The notes: generated by a model from the sequence alone, not told the origin. A stretch of DNA of 64,000 nucleotides from JAFDZV01 sp035549015 (GCA_035549015.1 DASZRW010000057.1:1-64000); one strand, 5' to 3'; numbered from the stretch's first letter, positions 55,483-64,000 are shown. Numbers and translations are program-made.

Positions 55483-56802
55483 GTGCAACAACCCGATCAA
55501 CAGACTCCCCCCGAAGAGGGCGACGCAACGGCGAGCGACGGCTCCACCGGGCGGAACACGCCCGGATACCACCAGTTCGCCCGGGAACTGTATGCCACGA
55601 ACATCATCAGCGACCCGTGGCTGGAGGGGCAGGAACGATTTCGTCTGGACCCCGTGGTGCTGAGCCGGGAGGTCTATGCACGGCTCTGCGCGGCCGGCGA
55701 AGCCGTTGCGCGCGTGTACGACGAGCTTGCCCGTATCGTGTGGGAGCGCCCGGATCTGCTGGATGATTACTTCGCGCTGACCCCCTACCAGAAGCTGATG
55801 TGGCTGGCTTCCGAGGCCCGGTGGCACGGCATCGCGCGGCTGGATCTGTTCCTTCTCCCCGACGGACGCGTGCAGGCCTGCGAGATGAACTCCGACACTC
55901 CGAGCGGCGAGGCGGAGACGGTGATCGTCAATGCCATGCGGCACGCTCACCATCCGGAGCTTCACGACCCCAACAGCGGCATGGAGGAGCGTTTCGTACG
56001 GATGGTGATGCGGATGCATGGCCGCGGCCGGAACGATCTGCGGGGCCTCACGGTGGGAATCGTCTACCCTACCGACCTGCCGGAGGATCTCTCTATGATC
56101 GCCCTCTACCGCGCCTGGTTCGAGAAGCGCGGCTGCAGCGTCGTGCTCGGCTCCCCGTTCAACATCCACAGCGCTCCCGACGGGCGCGCGATGTTGTTCG
56201 ACACTCCGCTCGATATCGCAATACGACATTACAAGACCGACTGGTGGGGCGAGCGCGTTCCGGCCTGGAGCGACGAGGAAGACTACGAGGATCCGGACCC
56301 GATCGACGCGCCGCTGCGCGCAATGCTGGATGCCGACGCGCGCGGCGCCACCACCGTCGTCAATCCGTTCGGCGCGGTGCTCACGCAGAACAAGCTGACG
56401 ATGTCGTTTCTGTGGGACCGGATGGATCTCTTCTCGGAGGAGTCGCGCCGTGCGATCACCGGCTACATCCCGGAAACCCGGCGCCTGCGCGATCTGGAGC
56501 ATGGGAAGATCGCACGGGAGGATTGGGTGCTGAAGTCCGACTACGGATGCGAGGGGAGCGAGGTGGTGATCGGGCGCCTGACCGACGACGCCATCTGGCA
56601 GGAGTCGCTGGAGGCTGCCACGCCGGAACGCTGGGTGGTACAGCGGTTCTTCGAGGCGGCCGTTGACGATGCCGGCGACATCGCGAACTACGGGCTGTAT
56701 GTGATCGCCGGAGAGGCGGCGGAGATCTACACGCGCCTCTCGCCCACCGCCACGGACTACAGCACGGCATCCGCGCCCACCTTCATTCGAAAGACTGGAT
56801 GA
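55483..56802 (+). CDS. Glutathionylspermidine-synthase-like ATP-grasp ligase (YgiC/YjfC type)
   Basis: The 439-residue protein matches the ATP-grasp domain of the glutathionylspermidine synthase family: RLDLFLLPDGRVQACEMNSD, TPSGEAE, then PFGAVLTQNKLTMSFLWD, WVLKSDYGCEGSEVVIG, WVVQRFFEAAVDDAGD and NYGLYVIAGEAAEIYTRLSP. There is no amidase domain. YgiC and YjfC of E. coli are similar stand-alone ligases of unknown substrate that sit beside a Ser/Gly-rich lipoprotein. Here the same pairing appears. It probably forms a peptide-like bond on an acidic substrate. The start is the GTG at 55483. Confidence 0.87.
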   Translation: MQQPDQQTPPEEGDATASDGSTGRNTPGYHQFARELYATNIISDPWLEGQERFRLDPVVLSREVYARLCAAGEAVARVYDELARIVWERPDLLDDYFALTPYQKLMWLASEARWHGIARLDLFLLPDGRVQACEMNSDTPSGEAETVIVNAMRHAHHPELHDPNSGMEERFVRMVMRMHGRGRNDLRGLTVGIVYPTDLPEDLSMIALYRAWFEKRGCSVVLGSPFNIHSAPDGRAMLFDTPLDIAIRHYKTDWWGERVPAWSDEEDYEDPDPIDAPLRAMLDADARGATTVVNPFGAVLTQNKLTMSFLWDRMDLFSEESRRAITGYIPETRRLRDLEHGKIAREDWVLKSDYGCEGSEVVIGRLTDDAIWQESLEAATPERWVVQRFFEAAVDDAGDIANYGLYVIAGEAAEIYTRLSPTATDYSTASAPTFIRKTG

Positions 56803-56990
56803 TCGTAGCATCACGATCGCTATCTTCGCGGATTCGGTTTGCAGGAGGAAGCCGGTACATCCACCCCGGTCAGCGGCATCCGCATATCCATGTCATGATG
56901 GCGTACAGGCCCGGCCTGAAGGCACGTGCCGCGGCACGCAGCAGCATCATCTACTCAACGCCCACCGAAGAGGAAGCAATTACGTCATGA
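56799..56990 (+). CDS. Possible 63-residue bridging ORF
   Basis: A frame from 56799 to 56990 overlaps the ligase stop and the lipoprotein start by ATGA at both ends. It reads MIVASRSLSSRIRF, then MMAYRPGLKARAAARSS and IIYSTPTEEEAITS. Both junctions have the form of coupled genes, but a TATCTTCG promoter-like box at about 56817 lies inside it. The sequence resembles nothing I know and may be leader RNA. Confidence 0.25.
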   Translation: MIVASRSLSSRIRFAGGSRYIHPGQRHPHIHVMMAYRPGLKARAAARSSIIYSTPTEEEAITS

Positions 56991-58294
56991 AGGAGAAGAA
57001 GAACGAAACGTCCGGCGCCCCATGGTGGAAGGAAATGCTCACGCGTCGCGAGGCGAACTCGTTGATCGTGAAGTTCGGCCTTACGGCCGCATTGCTCAGC
57101 TCCGCTGGGATCGTGCAGGGATGCGGCGGTGACGACGATGATGACGAGGATGTGGATCGCGACGCGCTGGAGCTTCAGCAGAAGGAAGGCTGGAATGTCG
57201 GCTCAACGAATCACACGCTGGTTCTCCCGAATACCGCCTCGTCGGACAGCAAGGGTTCGATCAACTGGTCGACCTATCTCGATCCGCAGGCACTCCTGAA
57301 GGCCTACCAGCCGCACAACAGTGCATGGCAGCCGTTCGTTGTCACCACGCTCGTGCAGTCGCTGGGGCAGGCATCGCTGCGCAGCCAGATGAAGCCGGTC
57401 TATTCCCGATCGATGGAGGAGGCCTACAGCCGCGGCCTGGGCATGCGGGAGATCCTCTCGAAGAGCAAGAACGCCGGCTCCACCATGCTGGTAGTGGATC
57501 TCCCGGGTCCGGAATCCATCGCCTACGGAGCTGCGCTCGCCGACGTGGCCGACCCGGTGATCACCTTCGACAACTGGCCCCACCCGCTCGGCGTGGTTCA
57601 CTCGCAGGAGACGCTGGGCGCGATGCTCTACTACGCCGCCGAGATCTCCGAAAAGAGCGCCAAGCGCGCAGCCGATGCGCCCGCGGTCTTCCTGCTGGAC
57701 AGCAACCGCCTCAATAACTTCAGCAACCCGGACACGCAGTTCGACAACCGGTATCTGGCCAAGCTCCCCACCGCGGACAAGCTTGTCGAGAAGAAGATCA
57801 CCAACATCATGTATGCGGTGCCGGACAAGTCCCGCACCACGGAACTGGATGATATCAACGAGGACTTCGCGCTCTTCAAGGAGAAGGGAATCAGTGTTTC
57901 GATGGTGACCCTGTCGGACTTCCAGCCCGATCCGAACGCGACCGCATCCACCGCAGGCGGCAGCACCTACGTGCACAACACGTACTACTACGGCGGCGGC
58001 ATGATGTACTCCCCGTGGTTCTACTATCACTACCCGGTCTTCGTGCCGATGTACTCCATACCGTCGCGCGCCCACCTTCCCTCCACCTCGCTCTCGGGAA
58101 GCAGCTACTCGCCGGTACGCCGGCCGACGGTGTTCTCGTCGCGATCGGTCGGCGGCCGCTCAGGCATCGGCAAGCAGCGCCCCACCGGCTTCGGGCGCGT
58201 CTCCACGCGGGTGGGTTCGGACGGGCGCACCACCGGCATTCGTGCGGGGCGCTCAGGATCGTTCGGCCGCGCCCGCGGCGGCTCGTCATCGTAA
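56987..58294 (+). CDS. Lipoprotein-like protein with Ser/Gly/Arg-rich tail (YgiB/YjfM analogue)
   Basis: The 435-residue protein has a membrane segment with a possible lipobox (LTAALLSSAGIVQGCGGDDD; Cys followed by an Asp run), a globular middle (STMLVVDLPGPESIAYGAAL, AVFLLDSNRLNNF, KITNIMYAVPDKSRTTELDD), a Tyr/Met-rich stretch YYYGGGMMYSPWFYYHYPVF, and a tail rich in Ser, Gly and Arg (VFSSRSVGGRSGIGKQRPTG ending GRARGGSSS). YgiB/YjfM lipoproteins next to YgiC/YjfC ligases end in a similar tail, but the middle here is different. It lies between the ligase and the acidic protein and is probably part of the same system. Confidence 0.6.
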   Translation: MKEKKNETSGAPWWKEMLTRREANSLIVKFGLTAALLSSAGIVQGCGGDDDDDEDVDRDALELQQKEGWNVGSTNHTLVLPNTASSDSKGSINWSTYLDPQALLKAYQPHNSAWQPFVVTTLVQSLGQASLRSQMKPVYSRSMEEAYSRGLGMREILSKSKNAGSTMLVVDLPGPESIAYGAALADVADPVITFDNWPHPLGVVHSQETLGAMLYYAAEISEKSAKRAADAPAVFLLDSNRLNNFSNPDTQFDNRYLAKLPTADKLVEKKITNIMYAVPDKSRTTELDDINEDFALFKEKGISVSMVTLSDFQPDPNATASTAGGSTYVHNTYYYGGGMMYSPWFYYHYPVFVPMYSIPSRAHLPSTSLSGSSYSPVRRPTVFSSRSVGGRSGIGKQRPTGFGRVSTRVGSDGRTTGIRAGRSGSFGRARGGSSS

Positions 58295-58333
58295 GCCCAT
58301 CCGGCATCAATCACATCCAACAACACGGCAGCA

Positions 58334-58978
58334 ATGAATCGTCGCGGCTTCTTCTCCTCGGTCTTTCATTCACGGGCGGACAAGGATCCGTTCTTCTTCG
58401 GCGTGCAATGCGTGATCAACATCGCCGGCGAAGACGCACTGCGCACCAACCTTCACCGCGTGATCGCCAGCGGCGGCGAGAGCGAACTCCCCGCGGACAA
58501 GCACTCGCTCTACAAGCGCGTTACCGCTCTGCTGCGCGAGAGCGTTCCGTTGATGGAGTATGGCTACTGGGACTATCTCACCGACGGTGACGAGGCAACC
58601 GAGGAGTTCAACAACTGGGTTGGCGAGATCGAGGCGACGATGGCAACCGAGGAGGAAGAGGTTGGCGACGCCGCGGACGAGGCGTTCCGCCTGAGCGCGG
58701 ACAAGAACTACGTGGTGGTAACGATGGCCTTCCTGCTGGAGGCGGAGAATCTGCAGGAGGAGGTCTGCAACATCGTGGAGGCTGTCGAGGAGAAGGATTA
58801 CTTCACTCCGTACGGCTTCCAGCGTCTCATCGAGGCGGTGAACTACATCGACTTCGAGTACAGCCTGGGGGACGCGGTCTTCATCATGCCGGGGAATGAA
58901 ACGGATGGGTTCTCCTGGACGGATATGCGCGGCGAAGGGTGGGAATATCTGAAGCCGATCATGGGAACCATCAACTGA
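58334..58978 (+). CDS. Acidic cytosolic protein of unknown function in the ligase cluster
   Basis: The 214-residue protein has no signal peptide or membrane segment. It is acidic, with Glu-rich stretches (NNWVGEIEATMATEEEEVGD, AENLQEEVCNIVEAVEEKDY), and appears largely helical. I do not recognise a family with certainty; a member of the DUF1517-like group is possible. It starts 39 bp after the lipoprotein gene on the same strand and likely belongs with it and the ATP-grasp ligase. Its acidic surface could make it a substrate or scaffold; that is inference. Confidence 0.6.
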   Translation: MNRRGFFSSVFHSRADKDPFFFGVQCVINIAGEDALRTNLHRVIASGGESELPADKHSLYKRVTALLRESVPLMEYGYWDYLTDGDEATEEFNNWVGEIEATMATEEEEVGDAADEAFRLSADKNYVVVTMAFLLEAENLQEEVCNIVEAVEEKDYFTPYGFQRLIEAVNYIDFEYSLGDAVFIMPGNETDGFSWTDMRGEGWEYLKPIMGTIN

Positions 58979-59090
58979 GCCTGCCGGGGGTCGGCGATAC
59001 GGGCGTCACCCAACGGCGTGCCGGAAGGCAGCGCGCGTATCGCCTGCTACGTACAGAGGAAATTGATTCCTGATAGCACTTCGATCTGTT

Positions 59091-59113
59091 ATCGCGGAGT
59101 GTGACTCCGCGAT
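59091..59113. other. Perfect hairpin between convergent genes
   Basis: ATCGCGGAGT pairs with ACTCCGCGAT around GTG. It lies between the ends of two convergent genes. No T-run follows on either strand, so termination would be weak. Confidence 0.4.
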
Positions 59114-59195
59114 CGTCATCGGAAGAACGGGGCCGGAGTACAACTCAGGCCCAACGTGCTCTTCAGAGCATATCAGGATACTTCTTCGCAAGGAC

Positions 59196-62100
59196 TTAGA
59201 AGTCGTATCCGAGCGAGATGTAGTACGACGGCATGCTCCATGTGTCGAGGTTGTACCGCCATGCAACATCGAAGCGGACCGGGAACCCGAGCACATAGGC
59301 GCGCAGGCCTACTCCCGAACCAAGCAGCAGATCGTCGGTCACCAGCCTTCCCCCATCCTCGTACTTCGTTGCATGGAACGTCCCGCTCCAGGCGGAGCCG
59401 GCATCCACGAACATCACGCCGGACAGGTATTGGAAGAGAACCGGCAGCGGCCCGCCGGCAAGCGCACGGAACAGCGGGAAGCGAAACTCGAGATTGCCGA
59501 GCATGTACTTGGAACCGAACTCCTCGTTGTAGCGATATCCGCGCAACGGATAGCCCGGCGTGAGGAAGGTGAAGTCCTCCGCATTCTGAACCGGCAGCGT
59601 GTTGTTGCGAATGTCGTAGTTGAACCAGTTCTCCACACCACCCACAAAGAACTTCTGCGGATTGGGTCCGAAGCTTGCTCCTCCGGAGAAGCGTGCGCCC
59701 AGACTGTATGCCCCCTCCTTCCCGAACGGGAAGTAGTGGCGGAAGTCCCCCATCAACGTGTAGAAGCCCACCCCGCCGGAACTCAGCTTGGGGCTCGCCA
59801 TCAGCGTTGCGAAGTAGCGCGAACCGCGCGCCGGATTGAACGCCCACATCGTGGTGTTATCGAACACGTAGGAGAGGCTCGGCACCAGCAGCAGCTTGGA
59901 CTGATACGTCAGCGCGTCCCCTTCCAGCGGCTCGCGCGAGACGTTGATGAGGCTGAGATTCATATCGAGCCGGTTGAAGCGGCTGAACGGCTTCGATGCA
60001 TGCCCGGCGATGCCGTACTGGCGGAACCGCGTAAGATACTCCTGGCCGGTCACCTCGTCCGTCACGTAGAGGAAACGCGATGAGTGGAACAGGTCGAAGC
60101 CGTAGTCTATCTGCCTGGGGAGATAGGAATAGCTGAGAAGGAAGTCACTGTTCTTCAGATCGAGCAGCAGGCTCATCGCCAGATAGATCTGATGATCGCC
60201 GAGCATGTCGCTGAAGAGCATCTGCGTCACTCCCTGCACGCCGTAGAACGAGGTGTAGTTTCCGGTGGCCTGAATGATATCGGGTGTGAACTTCACCTTG
60301 TAGTCGCGCGCCGCATAGTCTCCGGCAACCAGGTGCGTATCATCCGGCTCATCGAGTGCGGAGTCCCCGCCATTCACCGTACCGGTCAGCGCACCGGCCG
60401 CGCCGCGCCGCTCCGGCACCGCATCGGTTGGGTCGATGCGCACCGCACCGTACCCCTTGAGCGGCGTTACCACCGTCACCGGCGGCACCGTTGCAGGCAT
60501 GCTGCTGTCCGTGCTGGCCGCGGCCGCCAGCCGCTTCAGATACGAGGTGCGCGCAAGCGTGTCGCCATCCACATGGGCCGTTGCAGGCATCCGCATCAGA
60601 AAGATGTCCTGCCCGTCGCCGTTCCATGCCGTGAATGCCAGCATGCCGCCGTCGTGCGACGCGGTGAGCTGCTCGATCCCGCTGATGGAGTTCGTGATCG
60701 GGCGCGCCGTTGCCGCGCCGGAGTCCAGCACGTACACGTTGCCGATGCCGTTCTGCTCGGAGATGTACATCAGCCTCCCCCCCGGCATCGGCGTAGGAGC
60801 GCTCTCGGCAACCTTGTCGGAGAAGGTCACCCGCCGCAGCGCTCGCGTTGCAACGTCGATCGCAAAAATGTCGTGCGCGTTGTAGTCGTAGTTCCAGATC
60901 AGGAAGTTGTCGCGATTGTACCGCGCAACCGGATTGTCCCGCCGGTCCGAGAGGAAGTAAAGCGTCCGTCCGTCCGTCGACCACGCCGGCTCCGCATCGG
61001 TGAAGATGTCGTCCGTGAGATTCGTCAGCCGATGCTCCGCCAGATCGTAGGTGAAGATGTCCGAGTGATCTCCCCGGATTCCCTGGAACGCGAGCGTCCT
61101 GCCGTCGGGAGACCAGTCCACCGAGTAGATGCCATCCAGATCGAACACCAGCTTCTGCTGCTCCTCGGTCTCCACATCCACGATGTAGATCGCATCGCGC
61201 CCGTTGGACTTCACCGCAAGCGAGATCTTCCTGCCGTCCGGCGACCAGGCGATCGAGGGGGTCAACAGATGCAGTTCCTCGAAGTCCACACTCTCCTCCC
61301 CCTCCACCAGCTTCACGGCCTTCTTCGGACTCCCCACCGGCATCACGTACACCGAACGGTTCTCGTCGCGATCGGAGATGAACGCGATCTTGTCGCCGTT
61401 CGGCGAGAGCGAGGGAGACGTGTTGAAGAAGGACTCCTCGTGCCGGTGGTCGGTGAGCCGCTGCGCGAAGTCACCGGGGCGCTTGCGGTCCGCAACGTCC
61501 GGCCAGTAAAGCTTCTTCAGATCGTAGAGCCACTGGTCGGAGAACTCCTCCACCGTCTTGCCGAACGCCCCGCGGAACGCCGCATCCAGGTCGCCGGTGG
61601 TCTTCGCGCGGTTCAACAGCTCGCCGATCTTCTCGCGACCGTACGTCTGCTCCACATACCAGTAGAACGCCTGCCCGCCGCGATAGGCGAAATAGCCGTC
61701 CAGATATTCGAGCGGCGGCAGATACTCACCGATCACCGCATCGCGGATGAACATATCGGTCTGAATGTCGTAACCGTTCTCGGACTCGAACTCCGCCAAT
61801 CCCTCGTTCATCCATATCGGCAGCATGAAGCGGATGTTGTTCGTGATCAACGACTGTATCGTTCCGCCATAGAACTTGTCGTTGAGTACCGCATGCACCA
61901 GCTCGTGATGAACCACATGGCGGAACTTCTCCCAGTCCCCCTCGAAGGGAACCGTCACGCGGTTCTTGAACAACTCCGTCACGCCGCCAACCCCCTCCGG
62001 CAGATACTCGCTCACCACGTTGGTCTGCTGAAAGTCGTTCTTGGAATTGTAGACGACGATCGGAATGCGGTTGGTGATGCGGTACCGCCAGTGCTTCTGG

Positions 62101-62345
62101 ATGTCGTGCAATGCGTTCTCCGCAACGAACGCCGTGAACTTGGAGAGGTTCACGCCTGCCGAGTCGTAGAAATAGATGTCGAAGTGGTCTGTCTGGATAT
62201 ACTTCCAGTCGAACGTTCTGTACTGAACCTTGTTCTTTCCGAAGTCCTGCGCTCGCGAGGCGAATGCCGGTACCAGCAACAGGGCAACAACAACCGAGAG
62301 CGGAAGTCGCGCGGCGTTGAAGACTATTCCGATGCGAGTGCGCAT
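59196..62345 (-). CDS. Metallopeptidase (MA type) / TolB-like beta-propeller / outer-membrane barrel fusion
   Basis: The 1049-residue protein has a signal peptide (LPLSVVVALLLVPAFASRAQ). A gluzincin peptidase domain follows, with HHELVHAVL (zinc His 147 and 151, Glu 148) and MNEGLAEFESENG carrying the third ligand. A WD40/TolB-like propeller spans about residues 290-620, seen as repeated SPDG units (SLSPNGDKIAFISDRDENRS, VDWSPDGRTLAFQG, WSTDGRTLYFLSDRRDNP). A BamA-like barrel occupies about 720-1049 (PGYPLRGYRYNEEFGSKYML, GNLEFRFPL) and ends in an aromatic (YISLGYDF). It is probably an outer-membrane anchored enzyme or assembly factor. The ATG at 62345 is chosen for the signal peptide. Confidence 0.85.
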   Translation of the reverse strand: MRTRIGIVFNAARLPLSVVVALLLVPAFASRAQDFGKNKVQYRTFDWKYIQTDHFDIYFYDSAGVNLSKFTAFVAENALHDIQKHWRYRITNRIPIVVYNSKNDFQQTNVVSEYLPEGVGGVTELFKNRVTVPFEGDWEKFRHVVHHELVHAVLNDKFYGGTIQSLITNNIRFMLPIWMNEGLAEFESENGYDIQTDMFIRDAVIGEYLPPLEYLDGYFAYRGGQAFYWYVEQTYGREKIGELLNRAKTTGDLDAAFRGAFGKTVEEFSDQWLYDLKKLYWPDVADRKRPGDFAQRLTDHRHEESFFNTSPSLSPNGDKIAFISDRDENRSVYVMPVGSPKKAVKLVEGEESVDFEELHLLTPSIAWSPDGRKISLAVKSNGRDAIYIVDVETEEQQKLVFDLDGIYSVDWSPDGRTLAFQGIRGDHSDIFTYDLAEHRLTNLTDDIFTDAEPAWSTDGRTLYFLSDRRDNPVARYNRDNFLIWNYDYNAHDIFAIDVATRALRRVTFSDKVAESAPTPMPGGRLMYISEQNGIGNVYVLDSGAATARPITNSISGIEQLTASHDGGMLAFTAWNGDGQDIFLMRMPATAHVDGDTLARTSYLKRLAAAASTDSSMPATVPPVTVVTPLKGYGAVRIDPTDAVPERRGAAGALTGTVNGGDSALDEPDDTHLVAGDYAARDYKVKFTPDIIQATGNYTSFYGVQGVTQMLFSDMLGDHQIYLAMSLLLDLKNSDFLLSYSYLPRQIDYGFDLFHSSRFLYVTDEVTGQEYLTRFRQYGIAGHASKPFSRFNRLDMNLSLINVSREPLEGDALTYQSKLLLVPSLSYVFDNTTMWAFNPARGSRYFATLMASPKLSSGGVGFYTLMGDFRHYFPFGKEGAYSLGARFSGGASFGPNPQKFFVGGVENWFNYDIRNNTLPVQNAEDFTFLTPGYPLRGYRYNEEFGSKYMLGNLEFRFPLFRALAGGPLPVLFQYLSGVMFVDAGSAWSGTFHATKYEDGGRLVTDDLLLGSGVGLRAYVLGFPVRFDVAWRYNLDTWSMPSYYISLGYDF

Positions 62346-62543
62346 GGCCGCAGACAGATGGGGTTCGCCGACCAGGGATGATGATCGCAGTCCTGATGCA
62401 GACCGATCGTAATGGTATGATCGACGCAACCGATGATGCGGCATTGTATTCAATATGGCGGACCCGGACAAGTACTCTTTTGCGCTCCTGCCACCGCATA
62501 GGAGCGAAGGACCATGGCATCCGTTTCCTGCGACGGCAACGGC

Positions 62544-63470
62544 TTACTCACCGGCAGACTTCGCATTCCTCCCGAACAATCCGAGCGCCCGCGCCCGCAG
62601 CTTCACCGCGAGCGCCGTGCGGTCCAGCTGCTTTCCGATCTCCTCCCAGGTCATAACCGGAAAGAGCCGTCGCAGTATCCCGTCATCGTCTGCCGTCCAG
62701 GGGCGTGAGGTCGGGCGGGCGCGATGGCCGCTCCGGCGGGCGATGTAGGTGATGGCTCTCAGTCCTACGCCGAGTTCCCGCGCCAGTGCCGCATAGCTCT
62801 TCACGCCGAGGCTCTCCGCCACATACCGCTCCTGGTCCGGCGTCAGGCGCACGATGCGCCGGGACAGTCCAAGGCGCCCAGCCTTCAGTTCGACCGCATC
62901 GACCGATCGCCCAATCGTCCGTGCGATCTCCGCATTGGTCATGCTGTCGTAGTGCGCCGTCAGATATGCCAGCTCATCCGAAGTCCACGGCGTCGAGCCG
63001 GAGTCGTTCAACCCCAGCTTCCTGATCCGATGCCGAACGCTCTGCTCGGAGCGATTCAAACGCTTGGCAAGCTGGCTCGCCGTCAGCTTCTGGTATTGCA
63101 GGCGTAGAATGGCCTCCTCCCTGTGCGTCCAGGGACGGATCGAAAGCGAGCGGATGCCCAGGGCCGCCGCGCGTTCGTTGACGCCTCCCTTCGGGCGGCC
63201 AAGCTTCTCGGCAACGAACCGCGCACCTTCGCGAGGGTAATGCTTCCGCAGGAACGCATCCTCCTCGGCAGTCCAGAACGGCGCCTTCGGGAGTGCCGGC
63301 GAGGAGCCGGGTCGCTTCGGCCGATTCCCGGAACTCCGTCGGGCCGCAGGCGCCGGTACAACCGTTTCCGGCGTGACCGGCAACAACGCCGTCAGCTCCG
63401 AGGCCCGTATCAGTCTGGGTTGAGCGCGCTTGGTTGGTCTCATGTATGCGTGGTATCGATACGTTGTCAT
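62544..63470 (-). CDS. Protein with five tandem Myb/SANT-like helix-turn-helix repeats
   Basis: After a basic N-terminal segment of about 63 residues, the 308-residue protein consists of five units of about 45-48 residues: 65-107 (FWTAEEDAFLRKHYP), 112-154 (PWTHREEAILRLQYQ), 160-203 (PWTSDELAYLTAHYD), 207-248 (RLTPDQERYVAESLG, degenerate) and 256-299 (PWTADDDGILRRLFP). Each opens with the Trp-Thr cap and acidic helix 1 and ends with a recognition-helix-like stretch such as SVRHRIRKLGL or AVKLRARALGL. This suggests an extended DNA-binding array. An ATG at 63443 is an alternative start. The target is unknown. Confidence 0.8.
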   Translation of the reverse strand: MTTYRYHAYMRPTKRAQPRLIRASELTALLPVTPETVVPAPAARRSSGNRPKRPGSSPALPKAPFWTAEEDAFLRKHYPREGARFVAEKLGRPKGGVNERAAALGIRSLSIRPWTHREEAILRLQYQKLTASQLAKRLNRSEQSVRHRIRKLGLNDSGSTPWTSDELAYLTAHYDSMTNAEIARTIGRSVDAVELKAGRLGLSRRIVRLTPDQERYVAESLGVKSYAALARELGVGLRAITYIARRSGHRARPTSRPWTADDDGILRRLFPVMTWEEIGKQLDRTALAVKLRARALGLFGRNAKSAGE

Positions 63471-63562
63471 GGGCGGGAACGAACCGACGAAGCAACCGTT
63501 CCTGCCATCGATGAGCTGTCACAGATCTCCTTCGCCACGGCATTCACCGCACAGAGGAACGC

Positions 63563-64000
63563 TCAATGAAGGATCACCGGGAAGAGAGCGTCGAAGTCAC
63601 TCTGATACGGGGCAAGCGTGCCGTCCTTCGGTCGGGCAGTGTCGGAGTAGTACCCAAGCTGAATGTGAAGCGTGGCGCTGCCGGCGCCTCCCGGCGCCAC
63701 CGCGAAGAAGGTGGCCACCCCGAGTGGAAGATTCTTCGTGTCGCGGTCCGTTACCGTGATCGTGGTGCGCGCCGCATCGGGCCCGTCGAGCGTGTAGAAG
63801 ATCTGATGCTTCGTTCCAAGCCGGCGGTACGTTGGGGTAAGGTCCAGCACGGTATCCGCGGTGCGGCCGGCAAGCCTGCCGCGGAACTGAAACGTGAGCT
63901 GGCCGGTGTAGTTCACTCCGGATGCAGGCCGAAGCGTATCGATGGTTGCGGCGCCGCTCCCGCTGCCGTCGGGATCGTCGTAGACGGCAACCACGGAGTC
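63563..64000 (-). CDS. C-terminal part of a Bacteroidota-type periplasmic lipoprotein (cut by the window edge)
   Basis: The last 145 or so residues are visible and the frame continues past 64000. The order VYDDPDGSGSGAATIDTLRP, VNYTGQLTFQF, then KHQIFYTLDGPD, ITVTDRDTKNLPLGVATFF and GSATLHIQLGYYSDTARPKD fits a Bacteroidota lipoprotein group often annotated as type 1 periplasmic-binding-fold. Its function is not established. The N-terminus and lipobox would lie outside the window. Confidence 0.7.
   Translation of the reverse strand, partial: DSVVAVYDDPDGSGSGAATIDTLRPASGVNYTGQLTFQFRGRLAGRTADTVLDLTPTYRRLGTKHQIFYTLDGPDAARTTITVTDRDTKNLPLGVATFFAVAPGGAGSATLHIQLGYYSDTARPKDGTLAPYQSDFDALFPVILH

Noticed and set aside
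60084..62381. Long plus-strand frame antisense to the peptidase/propeller/barrel gene
   Set aside because: Low-complexity Arg/His/Val-rich translation without domain features; the opposite strand is convincingly coding.

Overview
The window looks like a chromosomal stretch from a high-GC member of the Bacteroidota/Chlorobiota side of the FCB superphylum (Candidatus Kapabacteria or a relative is my best guess, by inference). The grounds are a PorU-type gingipain sortase of the type IX secretion system (T9SS), secreted proteins with T9SS C-terminal sorting domains, a GWxTD protein, the order xerC-like / outer-membrane protein / hpf / hprK, and promoter -7 boxes of the Bacteroidota form TAnnTTTG in front of tRNA genes. 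No plasmid, phage or CRISPR hallmark is visible.

Layout. 1-1400: a frameshifted T9SS sorting-domain remnant, a solitary restriction-modification controller-like regulator with a canonical C-box, and tRNA-Lys with its own promoter and terminator. 1466-10736, minus strand: dxs, porU, then a run of comEA-like gene, rsmD, coaD and an exonuclease. 10842-11230: a tRNA locus with one intact tRNA-Thr and several broken tRNA pieces. 11392-19483, plus strand: a tightly packed sugar cluster (GT-B-like transferase, SpsF-like cytidylyltransferase, split transketolase, class III aminotransferase, SDR, NeuB-like synthase, sterol-desaturase-like hydroxylase), probably making an unusual CMP-activated ulosonic acid. 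20425-26181: housekeeping and accessory genes (PIG-L deacetylase, amino-acid permease, MmcQ-like, free Met-R-sulfoxide reductase, YheT-like hydrolase, truC). 26360-28835: three tandem secreted proteins, each with two TonB-C-like domains. 28952-35667: a complete tetR-tolC-MFP-RND efflux operon with operator and terminator. 35815-42864: a beta-barrel gene, a peptide ABC transporter (binding protein and two permeases) and an ECF sigma/anti-sigma-like pair. 43812-47319: hprK, hpf, an outer-membrane protein and a Xer recombinase. 47715-58978, plus strand: a giant T9SS substrate, rimO, a Cys-rich mini-protein, a GWxTD protein, and a glutathionylspermidine-synthase-like ligase with a lipoprotein and an acidic protein. 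59196-64000, minus strand: a metallopeptidase/beta-propeller/barrel fusion, a five-repeat Myb/SANT-like protein and a truncated lipoprotein gene.

How the parts fit. Much of the window serves the cell envelope: T9SS export (porU and its substrates), outer-membrane barrels, TonB-like proteins, efflux, peptide uptake and surface glycan synthesis. The best candidates for undescribed biology are the split-transketolase/NeuB sugar cluster next to decayed tRNA genes, the triple double-TonB-C array, the ligase/lipoprotein/acidic-protein cluster, the five-repeat Myb-like protein, and the lone C-protein with its C-box.
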